Origin: Emticicia sp. 21SJ11W-3
GTDB lineage: Bacteria > Bacteroidota > Bacteroidia > Cytophagales > Spirosomataceae
Length of the DNA stretch: 64,000 nt
Direction: 5' to 3'
NCBI RefSeq assembly: GCF_024138715.1
Contig: NZ_CP092074.1
Span: 868,001 to 932,000 of the forward strand
The position numbers and the translations under genes were made by a program. Under the pieces are notes generated by a model, which was not told the DNA's origin, did no database searches, and saw only the letters and a program-made list of their open reading frames with translations. Below, in pieces: positions 27,224 to 35,693 of the stretch. The stretch's first letter is position 1, and each line of letters opens with the position of its first letter.

Positions 27224-28597
27224 TTATTTCTTCTTCAATTTCATCGTTACAGGGTCCCAGTAAACGATTCTGTTATCAAAATAGCTAAGGTTACAAGCCA
27301 GTGCCGGAGCCGCAGCACGGAAACCGAAAATCGGGTCTTCTATGGTTTTCTGACTGTTGGCGCGCATGTTATCAAAGAAATTCTTGAAGTGTTTGGCATG
27401 AGCATCATCACCGGCAGGCGTATCAAATTTTATTTCTTTTACCGGTTCAGTTACTCTGTCGGCTTCAGAATATTTAGCATTGTATTCTTTCAGAAACTCT
27501 TTTTGTGTAGCCTCTGCAAAGGTCGGGAAACTTTCGCCGTTTCCATAGCCCGGTGCTTTGGGTAATTTTCTTTTAGTAAGCGTTAATCCGCTGGCGCTCC
27601 ACTGAATCTCGCCTTCGGTACCTACCACACGGGTTACATTTTTAATAGCGCCTGCATTGGCAAAGTTTACACGAAGTACTGCCTGGAATTTCTTATGCTT
27701 CTCAGTTTCCGGGTAGTCCAGCACAGTTACCATAACGTCCGGCACATCGCGGCCGTCTTTCCAGTAGCTTAATTCGCCAGACGAGAATATTCTGTGTGGC
27801 CCGATGGCTCCGGTTGCGTAGTGCATACCGGTAATCAGGTGCACAAACAAGTCGCCTGCTACACCAGTGCCATAGTCACGGTAGTTTCTCCAACGGAAAA
27901 AGCGCGTAGCATCAAATGGTCTGCGTGGGGCATCTCCCAGAAATCTGTCCCAGTCAATGGTTTGCGCCGAAGCATCAGGCGGAATAGAATAGGTCCAGGC
28001 TCCTAAAGCGCTGAAACGGTCATAGGTGGCTTCAATGAAGTTCAGTTCGCCAATTTCACCAGCCTGCAACAGCCTTTGTGCTTCTGCATAGGCTGCACCA
28101 CTGATAGGCTGGCTGCCTACCTGCATAGTTTTGCCTGTCTTCTGCCACGTTTCTATTACGGCACGGCCTTCGTCAATGTGCTGTACCATTGGTTTTTCGC
28201 AGTATACAGCTTTGCCAGCTTTCAGGGCATCAATCGAAATCCGGTCATGCCAGTGGTCAGGGGTGGCAATAATAACGGCGTCAATATCTTTACGGGCTAA
28301 AATTTCTCTGTAATCGCGCGTAGTAAAAAGGTCTTTATTGTAAACTTCTTTGCCTCTTACCAAACGGCCATCGTACAAATCTGCGGCGGCTACCAGTTCT
28401 GCCTCCGGGTTTCTTAATGCTGCTTTGGTATCAGAATGCCCCTGAATACCCAAACCGATAGTTGCAATGCGGATTTTGTCGTTCGGACTTATTTTTAAAC
28501 TCTTGATGATATTAAACGGCTTGGCGATTGATTCGGTGGCCATCAGTACCGAAGCCGCACCAATACCCTTAATGAACTTTCTGCGAGAAGGTGTCAT
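27224..28597 (-). CDS. Gfo/Idh/MocA-family oxidoreductase, Tat-exported
   Basis: A 457-residue NAD(P)-dependent oxidoreductase. A twin-arginine signal (SRRKFIKGIGAASVLMA) directs the folded enzyme with cofactor to the periplasm. The Rossmann site is IATIGLGIQGHSD. The catalytic EKP motif (VYCEKPMVQH) is present, followed by the C-terminal alpha/beta domain. Tat-exported Gfo/Idh proteins of Bacteroidota and Planctomycetes are linked to sugar and keto-sugar conversion. A functional link with the DUF1080 protein at 46060, which belongs to a 3-keto-glycoside hydrolase family, is possible but they are 18 kb apart. Confidence 0.92.
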   Translation of the reverse strand: MTPSRRKFIKGIGAASVLMATESIAKPFNIIKSLKISPNDKIRIATIGLGIQGHSDTKAALRNPEAELVAAADLYDGRLVRGKEVYNKDLFTTRDYREILARKDIDAVIIATPDHWHDRISIDALKAGKAVYCEKPMVQHIDEGRAVIETWQKTGKTMQVGSQPISGAAYAEAQRLLQAGEIGELNFIEATYDRFSALGAWTYSIPPDASAQTIDWDRFLGDAPRRPFDATRFFRWRNYRDYGTGVAGDLFVHLITGMHYATGAIGPHRIFSSGELSYWKDGRDVPDVMVTVLDYPETEKHKKFQAVLRVNFANAGAIKNVTRVVGTEGEIQWSASGLTLTKRKLPKAPGYGNGESFPTFAEATQKEFLKEYNAKYSEADRVTEPVKEIKFDTPAGDDAHAKHFKNFFDNMRANSQKTIEDPIFGFRAAAPALACNLSYFDNRIVYWDPVTMKLKKK

Positions 28598-28736
28598 AGT
28601 AGATAATTCTTGGGGTTAAATACGTGAAGGTATAAATTTAGTGTTAACTAAGATTCAATACAAGAAAACAAGGCACTTATACTACTGCAACATGATTTTT
28701 TGTCGATAATCGCAAAAATATGCCTGATTATGGCTC

Positions 28737-29120
28737 TTACAGCACCAGTTGGTTATACAATTTTAGTAGGGTTTCCTGAGGGTCTGTACAGAAGCCGGGG
28801 TGTATTCTGGATGTCTGAATAACCGTGCTGCGGGTGGCGGTTAGCCATCTGAAACGAGACGCAACAGGCAAGGCGCCGATGGGGCCGCTGTTTTTGCCTC
28901 CTTTACAGATACGTTCCAGGGTTTGCAGGTATTCAAGTAGTTCTGCTGCTTCGGGTTTGCATGAAAAGGCCTTTAGACGTGCTTCGTCAAGTGTGTACAA
29001 GGCCTGTAGAAAGCCTTTTGACGGGCAGTACAGAATGACTCCCACGTTGAGGAATTCTTCTCTTTCTACCCGTGGCACAACCCGGATTACGGCATATTCA
29101 TATAATTGATTTTCTTGCAT
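28737..29120 (-). CDS. DUF3037 protein, partner of the HipA-like kinase
   Basis: A 127-residue protein recognised as DUF3037 by YEYAVIRVVPRVEREEFLNVGVILYC near the N-terminus. It overlaps the end of the HipA-like kinase gene by 23 nt, so the two are cotranscribed and probably coupled. The pairing of a HipA-family kinase with a DUF3037 gene recurs in many genomes, which suggests a conserved two-component functional unit. Whether it is a toxin-antitoxin module is not established, since there is no DNA-binding HipB. Confidence 0.85.
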   Translation of the reverse strand: MQENQLYEYAVIRVVPRVEREEFLNVGVILYCPSKGFLQALYTLDEARLKAFSCKPEAAELLEYLQTLERICKGGKNSGPIGALPVASRFRWLTATRSTVIQTSRIHPGFCTDPQETLLKLYNQLVL

Positions 29121-29895
29121 TCTGGGCTTCTTTTACAAAGTTTTGAGAGTAATTAACCCTCGATTTTAAAAACTGGGCATAAACAGTGCGTCGTTCATCC
29201 GGCGATTCCGTCAATGAAGGGTCCTGTAACCAATCGTCTGGTACCAGCGCTACAATGGCTCTGATGCGTTGAGGGGTCAGTATTTGTCTGAATTTTTCAT
29301 CAGTAGTTTCCAGTTCAGAGGCAAAGGGTAGCAGCACGTGATCTTTTACCTGAACAAAAGGGCGTTCTGATTGCTCTTTCCAGTTATCCCACGAATGATG
29401 AAAATACAAAGAAGCTCCGTGGTCAATCAGCCAAAGGTCTTTGTGCCACATCAGCATATTGGTATTACGTGCCGTGCGGTCTACATTGGTCAGCAGGCAG
29501 TCAAGCCATACAATTTCTGATGCCAATTCAGGGTTTATGACATTCAGAACGGGGTCAAATGTAATAGCGCCTGATAAATAGTGTACACCTAAGTTAAGGC
29601 CAACACTGGCTTGCAGCAGGTCTTGGATTTCCTCGTCGGGTTCGGTTCTGCCAAAGGCAGCGTCCAGATTGGCAAACACCATTTCGGGCATTCGTAAACC
29701 TAATGCACGGGCTATTTCTCCACCTATCAGTTCGGCAATGAGGGCTTTTACACCCTGCCCTGCACCCCTGAACTTCAGCACATACAGAAAATCGTCGTCT
29801 GCTTCTACAATGGCAGGCAACGAACCGCCCTCACGCAATGGTGTAACATATCGGGTTATGTTGACGGTCCTTAATGAGGTTTGCGCGTTGTTCAT
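29098..29895 (-). CDS. HipA-family kinase
   Basis: A 265-residue protein with a HipA/PI3K-like kinase fold. Visible elements are YVLKFRGAGQGVKALIAE (ATP-binding Lys and P-loop-like strand), catalytic loop NVDRTARNTNMLMW (Asp and Asn), and the metal-binding LIDHGASLYFH (DHG). It is shorter than Escherichia coli HipA (about 440 residues) and lacks its N-terminal subdomain. No HipB-like antitoxin is beside it; its partner is the DUF3037 gene. An exact -7 box sits 42 nt upstream. Serine/threonine or tRNA-synthetase phosphorylation is inferred from family only. Confidence 0.85.
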   Translation of the reverse strand: MNNAQTSLRTVNITRYVTPLREGGSLPAIVEADDDFLYVLKFRGAGQGVKALIAELIGGEIARALGLRMPEMVFANLDAAFGRTEPDEEIQDLLQASVGLNLGVHYLSGAITFDPVLNVINPELASEIVWLDCLLTNVDRTARNTNMLMWHKDLWLIDHGASLYFHHSWDNWKEQSERPFVQVKDHVLLPFASELETTDEKFRQILTPQRIRAIVALVPDDWLQDPSLTESPDERRTVYAQFLKSRVNYSQNFVKEAQNARKSII

Positions 29896-29936
29896 TATGT
29901 TTTTATTGTTCTTAATCTAATGCTTTTTTTAAGTGG

Positions 29937-29944
29937 CAAAAGTA
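29937..29944 (-). promoter_or_regulatory. -7 box (TACTTTTG) for the HipA/DUF3037 operon
   Basis: Read on the minus strand this is an exact TAnnTTTG match 42 nt before the kinase ATG. No properly spaced -33 TTG was seen. Confidence 0.45.
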
Positions 29945-30129
29945 ATGAAAATTATAATTGAATACGGCCATGAACGTTTTGGCTGATAAAACTTTAAACC
30001 TTTTACCCATTACTTTGAACCCATACACCGGTTACTTAAACAATGGTTTTGTTATTTTTATACAGACCGTAAGGACGATTACAATGGCTATTTTTAAGAC
30101 AAAAAACGTTTGAATGTTTAGCCACCGAA

Positions 30130-30807
30130 CTACTGAAGTGAAGTAATAGTGAGATAATTATCAAATATTATTTTCTCCAATTCTTCTACAGAAACATCTT
30201 TCACTTCAGATACTTTCTGATAGATATCTGAAATCTGGATTTCCTTATCATCAGTCTCCAGAAAAAGGTTTTCTAATGGCATTTCTTGCAAAGTTTTTAC
30301 GGCATTAGATTCCTCAGACAACACAGCGCCGCCCAATGACAAGTAAAATCCTTTTTCTATCAGTTGCCGGGCTATTTCAATATTATTATTAAAACCGTGC
30401 ACTATCATGGGGACACGCGGCCGCACAATTTTTCTGATAGAAATAAGTTCATTAAAGCACCTTACACAATGAATAATTAATGCTTTGCGGTGTTCTTCGG
30501 CTATTCTGATTTGTTTGATGAATACCTCTTCCTGCAGTGGCAGAGGCGCGCCCTTAAGTCTGTCAAGTCCGCATTCACCTATCATTTTTACTGCCGGATC
30601 TGCCGCTAAATAAGCCAGTTTTTTTAGTTGCTGTGCATATAATTTTTCATTTATATACCAGGGGTGTATACCTGCCGACAGCCAGTTGGGGGTATCAGGT
30701 AAGGCGAAGTTAGCCAGATCCTCTTCCGAATCCGGGATAATCTGGTTTAAAATTATCTCTTCTCCGGCTTGTTTATTCAGAAGATGTGTATGTAAATTGA
30801 GCAGCAT
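30130..30807 (-). CDS. TatD-family metal-dependent hydrolase
   Basis: A 225-residue TIM-barrel hydrolase of the TatD family. Metal ligands are visible in LNLHTH, IGECGLDRL (Glu), ALIIHCVRC, VHGFNNN and LETDD. TatD proteins are 3'-5' DNA/RNA exonucleases or D-aminoacyl-tRNA deacylase-like. This copy is shorter than the typical 255-265 residues and belongs to the diverged Bacteroidota group. I use the ATG at 30807 (MLLNLHTH) rather than a TTG ten codons earlier. Divergent from the elaA-like gene with 36 nt between starts. Confidence 0.88.
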   Translation of the reverse strand: MLLNLHTHLLNKQAGEEIILNQIIPDSEEDLANFALPDTPNWLSAGIHPWYINEKLYAQQLKKLAYLAADPAVKMIGECGLDRLKGAPLPLQEEVFIKQIRIAEEHRKALIIHCVRCFNELISIRKIVRPRVPMIVHGFNNNIEIARQLIEKGFYLSLGGAVLSEESNAVKTLQEMPLENLFLETDDKEIQISDIYQKVSEVKDVSVEELEKIIFDNYLTITSLQ

Positions 30808-30843
30808 TTTTACTGTTTTTTCTATACCCAAGCGCAAATATAT

Positions 30844-31317
30844 ATGCCCGGTTTATCAATTACTATCAAATGTATACCTTTCTATGAGTTGACCCTTGAC
30901 GAGCTCTATACCATACTGGCATTGAGGCAGGAAGTATTTATAGTAGAACAGAACTGCCCTTTTTTAGATGCCGATGGTAAAGACCAGTTGGCCTTGCATC
31001 TGATGATAACCGATGAGGCCGGCAGTCTGCTGGCTTACACGCGGCTTTTTGAAAAGAGTGTTTATTATGATGGTTATACTTCTATTGGCAGGGTTGTTAC
31101 TTCTCCTAAAGCCAGGGGTACCGGGGTAGGTAGATTGCTGATGGAGAAATCAATTGCCAAAGTGCTTGGTAGTTTTGAAATAGCCCCAATTAAAATCGGT
31201 GCGCAGAAATACCTTGAGGAGTTTTATCAATCTCTGGGTTTCAGGCTAACCGGCAATGACTATGTGGAGGACGGAATCCCTCATACCTACATGATTTTCG
31301 ACAAACATCTGAGTTAA
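30844..31317 (+). CDS. ElaA-like GNAT N-acetyltransferase
   Basis: A 157-residue acetyltransferase of the GNAT fold, very like Escherichia coli ElaA in its opening (ELTLDELYTILALRQEVFIVEQNC). The acetyl-CoA site is in VVTSPKARGTGVGRLLMEK (motif A, R-x-x-G-x-G). IGAQKYLEEFYQSLGF follows at the place where the family has AQ..L..FY...GF. It would acetylate a small amine; the substrate is unknown. Close divergent start with the TatD gene suggests a shared regulatory region. Confidence 0.9.
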   Translation: MPGLSITIKCIPFYELTLDELYTILALRQEVFIVEQNCPFLDADGKDQLALHLMITDEAGSLLAYTRLFEKSVYYDGYTSIGRVVTSPKARGTGVGRLLMEKSIAKVLGSFEIAPIKIGAQKYLEEFYQSLGFRLTGNDYVEDGIPHTYMIFDKHLS

Positions 31318-31320
31318 CAA

Positions 31321-32961
31321 CTACTCGCGGGCTATTTTCTTCACAATTTTGCTTCCATTTATTTCCAGTTGCAATAATCCACTATGGCTGAGGTACAGGT
31401 TTTGTGGTATCTGAATAGTAATCCGGTTTTCGCCGGGTTGTAGTGCTTCTTCTGTTTTAAGAAGTGTTTTCCCCTGCATATCAATCAGCGACAGACGCGC
31501 TTTTTCAGCCCTGAGCGCCTGCACATGAATGTATATTTTATCAAGAAAAGGATTAGGATATACCCGCATGGATACACTGCTTGTTATAGATGGCTCGTTA
31601 GCTGTAATTGTGAGGCTGCCGGGCTGTTTCATGTTGGTATCAAGCCATTGAAGCCTGTTGATAATGAATGACTTTAGTTCTTCTATCTCACCACTCCAAC
31701 TGTTTGATATCGGATTGGGTTGTGGCCAAACATATACCCCCAATATGGGCCACTTCTGAAAATTCCGCCTGGCAGGCTGCTGCAAAACAACTGTCAGGCT
31801 ATCAATGAACTGGAAAATCTTGTCTTGCTGTAAAGCGCCATGTTGCCGCTGGAAATTATACTCTTCGCCCAGTTCGCGTACAAAGGCAGAGTCTTCCATC
31901 ATACGTTCCCACCAGAAAGGCACTTGCAATCCGTCGTTCGGGCATACATTATTAAACTGATAAGAAAATCCCTGGTAGCTGTCTCCCCCGCAATAATTAC
32001 CGTTGCCATAGGCAATATCATAGTCCCAGGGCGGGCCTGCCTTTATTTTACCGCCTTTGCTGTCTTTATCTTTATAAAAAAAAGTACTGATGCGGTAGCC
32101 ATCCACGTTCTTTGAAATCTCGTTTGCCAGAAACAATCTGATAAAAGAGGGGGTATCAAAATATTTCCGGTAGCCATTGGTTTTATCTCTGAAATTGTCT
32201 GCCTTCAGTGAGGCTTCGGCGGTATTTACATATTCGCTCAGATAAGCCTTTTGCTCAGTTGTTATAGATTTGGGCGCTTCATACTGGTAATACGTACGGG
32301 TATTAACCGGAGGGTTATTTACGTATCTCGAAGTCCAGCCTCCAAGGCTGGTACCGGTTGTTTTATCTACCTTAAAAATGTAGCCACCCGTAATATCGTC
32401 ACCTTTCAGGTCGGTTTCTTTCAATTTAGCTATATCTACTCTGCCCGCCGCACGTTTAATTTTCTCCATAAATACGTAAACGCCCATGTAGGTATCGTTT
32501 AAAAAAACTTCTACATATTGGGTTCTGCTGGCATAAATACCCATTTGCCTTGCCAGATGCATGGTCAGTACATTGTGCATCAGGCTTTTTTCGTTGTAAG
32601 AGGCAAACAGAATCCAGTCTGACTCCTCCGGCATTCCAAACAGGCTGGCATCTTTTGATTTCCCTTTGTCGTCCCATAACTCAATACCCAGGCTTTTTTT
32701 AGGAAACATCTGCGAAGAAGACCCCCGGTATTCAACGCCAATAAAGCCATTGTAATGATTAGGCGCATCTTTTAAACTATTGGTTTTACCCGGTCCGTTA
32801 TAAATAATTTTCATTTCGGCCTTTACCTTGGGGTCGTCCAGAATGGGGGTGCCCATGGTATTGATAAAAATAATAGGTAGGTTAGATGACTCAAAAGTTT
32901 GCCCCAAGGCAATTGCCGGATACAAAAAAGACAGTAAAAGGTTAAAGTATATTTTTTTCAT
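31321..32961 (-). CDS. CotH-family kinase with T9SS sorting domain
   Basis: A 546-residue secreted protein. A signal peptide (MKKIYFNLLLSFLYPAIALGQ) is followed by a CotH-like kinase domain at about residues 40-440 (FIGVEYRGSSSQMFPKKS, PWDYDIAYGNGNYCGG). A C-terminal type A T9SS sorting domain at about 460-546 (MRVYPNPFLDKIYIHV, LLKTEEALQPG, IVKKIARE) follows. CotH proteins are atypical secreted kinases; in Bacteroidota they are surface-exported. The sorting domain predicts secretion by T9SS and anchoring to the cell surface, fitting the SprE/PorW gene at 18555. Confidence 0.9.
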   Translation of the reverse strand: MKKIYFNLLLSFLYPAIALGQTFESSNLPIIFINTMGTPILDDPKVKAEMKIIYNGPGKTNSLKDAPNHYNGFIGVEYRGSSSQMFPKKSLGIELWDDKGKSKDASLFGMPEESDWILFASYNEKSLMHNVLTMHLARQMGIYASRTQYVEVFLNDTYMGVYVFMEKIKRAAGRVDIAKLKETDLKGDDITGGYIFKVDKTTGTSLGGWTSRYVNNPPVNTRTYYQYEAPKSITTEQKAYLSEYVNTAEASLKADNFRDKTNGYRKYFDTPSFIRLFLANEISKNVDGYRISTFFYKDKDSKGGKIKAGPPWDYDIAYGNGNYCGGDSYQGFSYQFNNVCPNDGLQVPFWWERMMEDSAFVRELGEEYNFQRQHGALQQDKIFQFIDSLTVVLQQPARRNFQKWPILGVYVWPQPNPISNSWSGEIEELKSFIINRLQWLDTNMKQPGSLTITANEPSITSSVSMRVYPNPFLDKIYIHVQALRAEKARLSLIDMQGKTLLKTEEALQPGENRITIQIPQNLYLSHSGLLQLEINGSKIVKKIARE

Positions 32962-32989
32962 GAGTCAGGTTTTTGGGTTGAATACTGGC

Positions 32990-33898
32990 TTATTGTTTCA
33001 TAACCGACACTTTTTCCGTGGGGCCTGTATCGGCGTCAGCTTCTATCACGGCCTGAATTCTGGCAGGAACGTTCGATAAGAAATCATAACCTGTAATTTT
33101 CTCCAGGTCATCTACGCTTAGGCGGTATTCTCCCCATTTGGTGTCTAATACTGTTTGTCGGTTCGGAATATACACAGCAATGATGCGGGTTTGTTCATTA
33201 ATACGGCTTAAATCGTTTTGCCCGTCAGGCAGCATTACAATTACCTTCCAGAAATTCTGAGGTACTGCCATTTTCCCGTTATCAAGCGTAAAACTCTTGC
33301 CTCCGGCTGTTCCTATTCCTGCAGTACCGTGTACACCTGCAATGATGTACAATTCGTTGCCTTCGGCCGTTGTTTTTCGGCAGTAGGTTTCAAGGTCAGC
33401 CCACAAGCCCCGGTTAAGTTTAGGAGCCTGCGGAACAATATTGGTCATCAGAAAAGTGGCGTCATTATCTGCTACTGTTGCGGTTCTGTCACCCGATGGG
33501 CACAGGTGGCCCCTGTCAAAACCAGAATTGAGGTAGTCAGCGCTCTGCACCCTGTACCAGTCTTTAGGTAGTGTTTCGTCTGCCCTGAAATGATCTGTTC
33601 TTTCGGCATTGCCAAGCCATGCACTGCTCAGATGCCAGCTTACCCAATTGGCCGAACTCCGTTCTCTGCTGTACGATAATACATATTGTGGTTTTATGAT
33701 AAGGTAATTGTTGTCATTACTCGTACTGGCATTGCCTGGGTTTCCCATTGCAAGGTTATTATCTCTGGTAGCGTTTGTTGAATTACCCGCATCACCAGGC
33801 TTTTTATTCGTAGTTGTGGCAATTTTACCGGGCGTGCACGCAATGATAATCACAGAAAAGAAGGAAGCAAGCCAGGCGTTTCTTGTAAAACTGGACAT
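32990..33898 (-). CDS. DNA/RNA non-specific endonuclease, lipoprotein
   Basis: A 302-residue nuclease of the NUC1 / Serratia nuclease family. The catalytic DRGH motif is at 128-131 (SGFDRGHLCPSGDR), and the metal-binding Asn lies in MTNIVPQAPKLNRGLW. The start chosen at 33898 gives a lipoprotein signal (FFSVIIIAC, Cys21) and a Thr/Asn-rich linker (24-65), so the enzyme is anchored extracytoplasmically, likely for nucleic-acid scavenging. A start 114 nt upstream would bury the signal peptide. It lies 28 nt upstream of the CotH gene on the same strand and may be cotranscribed. Confidence 0.9.
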   Translation of the reverse strand: MSSFTRNAWLASFFSVIIIACTPGKIATTTNKKPGDAGNSTNATRDNNLAMGNPGNASTSNDNNYLIIKPQYVLSYSRERSSANWVSWHLSSAWLGNAERTDHFRADETLPKDWYRVQSADYLNSGFDRGHLCPSGDRTATVADNDATFLMTNIVPQAPKLNRGLWADLETYCRKTTAEGNELYIIAGVHGTAGIGTAGGKSFTLDNGKMAVPQNFWKVIVMLPDGQNDLSRINEQTRIIAVYIPNRQTVLDTKWGEYRLSVDDLEKITGYDFLSNVPARIQAVIEADADTGPTEKVSVMKQ

Positions 33899-34068
33899 AA
33901 GAAATGTGATATTTTTTTCAAAAATAGTAAAAAATAAGCAGAGATAACTGCTAAGCCGAGAAGATGTATGGTGTTTTATTGGAGGCCCTTCTGTATAAAA
34001 TAATTGTTGCAAACCGCAGAAACAGCGGCCTTAAAACAAGAAATATAGCATGAGAAGCATATTGTGTG

Positions 34069-34091
34069 TACCTTTGAGGTTTATTAAACCT
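34069..34091 (+). promoter_or_regulatory. -7 box followed by a 15-bp palindrome at the tcdA operon start
   Basis: TACCTTTG (34069-34076) matches TAnnTTTG exactly. It is followed at once by AGGTTTA-T-TAAACCT (34077-34091), a perfect palindrome that would cover the transcription start. The ATG of the operon is at 34114. The palindrome is a candidate operator. Confidence 0.5.
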
Positions 34092-34113
34092 AAAATTACT
34101 ACTCTTTAAGAAA

Positions 34114-34911
34114 ATGCCTGCCTGGTTGTCTCGTTCCGAACTGTTGGTCGGAAAAGAAGGAATCGAAAAATTACAAAGTGCCCACGTGCTGGTTGTTGGT
34201 TTAGGTGGTGTAGGCTCATTTGCAGCCGAGTTTATTTGCCGCGCCGGGGTAGGGGAAATGACCATTGTTGATGGTGACGTGGTAGACCCCAGCAACCGGA
34301 ATCGCCAATTGCCGGCTTTGTCTACCAATCATGGGGTATCAAAAGCTGATATTATGGCAGAACGCCTGCTTGCCATTAATCCGGAACTTAAGTTGAATGT
34401 GGTGAGAGAGTTTCTGTCACCAGCCAAATGCCGCGAGATACTGGAAGTAAAGTATGATTACGTAATGGACTGCATTGACAGCATTACACCTAAACTCACG
34501 TTGCTTTCTACGGCTTATGCACAAAAGCAAAAGATTGTGAGCTCAATGGGAGCTGGCGGAAAGGTAGACCCTACCAAACTTTTTGTTGCCGACTTATATG
34601 ATACCTACGAGTGCCTGTTTGCGCAGTATGTGCGAAAACGTATTAAAAAATTAGGAGTTTACTCGGGTATAAAAGCTGTTTTTTCTGTTGAAACAGTAAA
34701 ACGCGACTCGCTGATATTAACCGACGGCAGTAATTTTAAAAGGTCTGCCTATGGCACTATATCTTACCTTCCGGCTGCTTTTGGGGGTGTTTGTGCATCA
34801 GTAGTAATCAGAGAATTACTGGGGTATGAAGTGGAATTAGTTAAAAGACCGAAGGCGATAAGAAAGAAATCAAAGAAGATAACAGCGGCGAAACCGGAAG
34901 ACAAGATATGA
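34114..34911 (+). CDS. tcdA: tRNA threonylcarbamoyladenosine dehydratase
   Basis: A 265-residue E1-like enzyme that cyclises t6A37 of tRNA to ct6A using ATP. The adenylation Rossmann site is VLVVGLGGVGSFAAE (about 30-44), followed by VDGDVVDPSNRNRQ with the ATP-contacting Asp/Arg residues, and DCIDSITPKL. The ending is a lysine-rich tail. Size and motif order match TcdA (YgdL/CsdL). It leads an operon, and its stop overlaps the coaX start by four bases (34908-34911). Confidence 0.9.
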   Translation: MPAWLSRSELLVGKEGIEKLQSAHVLVVGLGGVGSFAAEFICRAGVGEMTIVDGDVVDPSNRNRQLPALSTNHGVSKADIMAERLLAINPELKLNVVREFLSPAKCREILEVKYDYVMDCIDSITPKLTLLSTAYAQKQKIVSSMGAGGKVDPTKLFVADLYDTYECLFAQYVRKRIKKLGVYSGIKAVFSVETVKRDSLILTDGSNFKRSAYGTISYLPAAFGGVCASVVIRELLGYEVELVKRPKAIRKKSKKITAAKPEDKI

Positions 34912-35693
34912 TCGGAGCAGTAGACATAGGAAATACCTTTGCCAAAGTGGGCCTTTTTGAAGGGGACGAACTGCTTGAGGTAGTTTCAGGGCTTGAATTG
35001 GAGACCCTGAAGGATTTTCTTACGTTAAAAAAAGTTAAAAGCATTATCATTTCTTCGGTTACCCGTAATCAACAGGAATTAGATGCTATCTTTGAACACG
35101 CACCATTTGATAAACTGATACTGACACCCCATACAAAGGTGCCTGTCGAGAAAGATTATGATACCCCGGAAACACTCGGAGCCGATAGACTGGCTGCAGC
35201 GGTGGGAGCCAATTTTCTTTACCCGGCCAGCCATTGTCTGATAATTGATATGGGAACAGCCATAAAGTATGATTATGTTTCAGCAGATGCCGGCAAAGGA
35301 ACATTCAGAGGCGGGATAATTTCTCCGGGTATGAGAATACGATTTGAGTCGCTTCATACGTTTACAAAAAGATTACCCCTTGTGCGTGCAGACGAGATTC
35401 CGGCGCTGATAGGCAAAAGTACGATAACGAGTATTCAGAGTGGAGTAGTGAACGGAATCATTGCTGAAGTAAACGGGATGATTGAAAATTACACTAAACT
35501 GGGCGATTGTAACGTAATCTTATGTGGTGGTGATGCCTCTTTCTTTGAAAGTCAAATAAAAAAGCCGAACTTTGCGGGCTCGACAGATGAAAAGCTGATT
35601 GAAAATACAAAAATTGAATTGATACCAAATTTAGTCCTGATTGGGCTAAACCGAATTTTACGATACAATGTTGAAAAACCTCCTACTCATTAA
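34908..35693 (+). CDS. coaX: Type III pantothenate kinase
   Basis: A 261-residue kinase for the first step of coenzyme A synthesis, phosphorylating pantothenate. ASKHA-fold motifs are the N-terminal phosphate loop AVDIGNTFAKVGLF, ETLGADRLAAAVGA (substrate site), and DMGTAIKYDYV with GGIISPGM. The length is normal. The start overlaps tcdA (ATGA) and its last 26 nt overlap the start of the outer-membrane protein gene, so tcdA, coaX, the OMP and lptC form one tight operon. Confidence 0.93.
   Translation: MIGAVDIGNTFAKVGLFEGDELLEVVSGLELETLKDFLTLKKVKSIIISSVTRNQQELDAIFEHAPFDKLILTPHTKVPVEKDYDTPETLGADRLAAAVGANFLYPASHCLIIDMGTAIKYDYVSADAGKGTFRGGIISPGMRIRFESLHTFTKRLPLVRADEIPALIGKSTITSIQSGVVNGIIAEVNGMIENYTKLGDCNVILCGGDASFFESQIKKPNFAGSTDEKLIENTKIELIPNLVLIGLNRILRYNVEKPPTH

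Noticed and set aside
28737-29895. Classical HipBA toxin-antitoxin module
   Set aside because: There is no HipB-like helix-turn-helix gene and no operator-like repeats. The pair is described as HipA-like kinase with DUF3037 instead.
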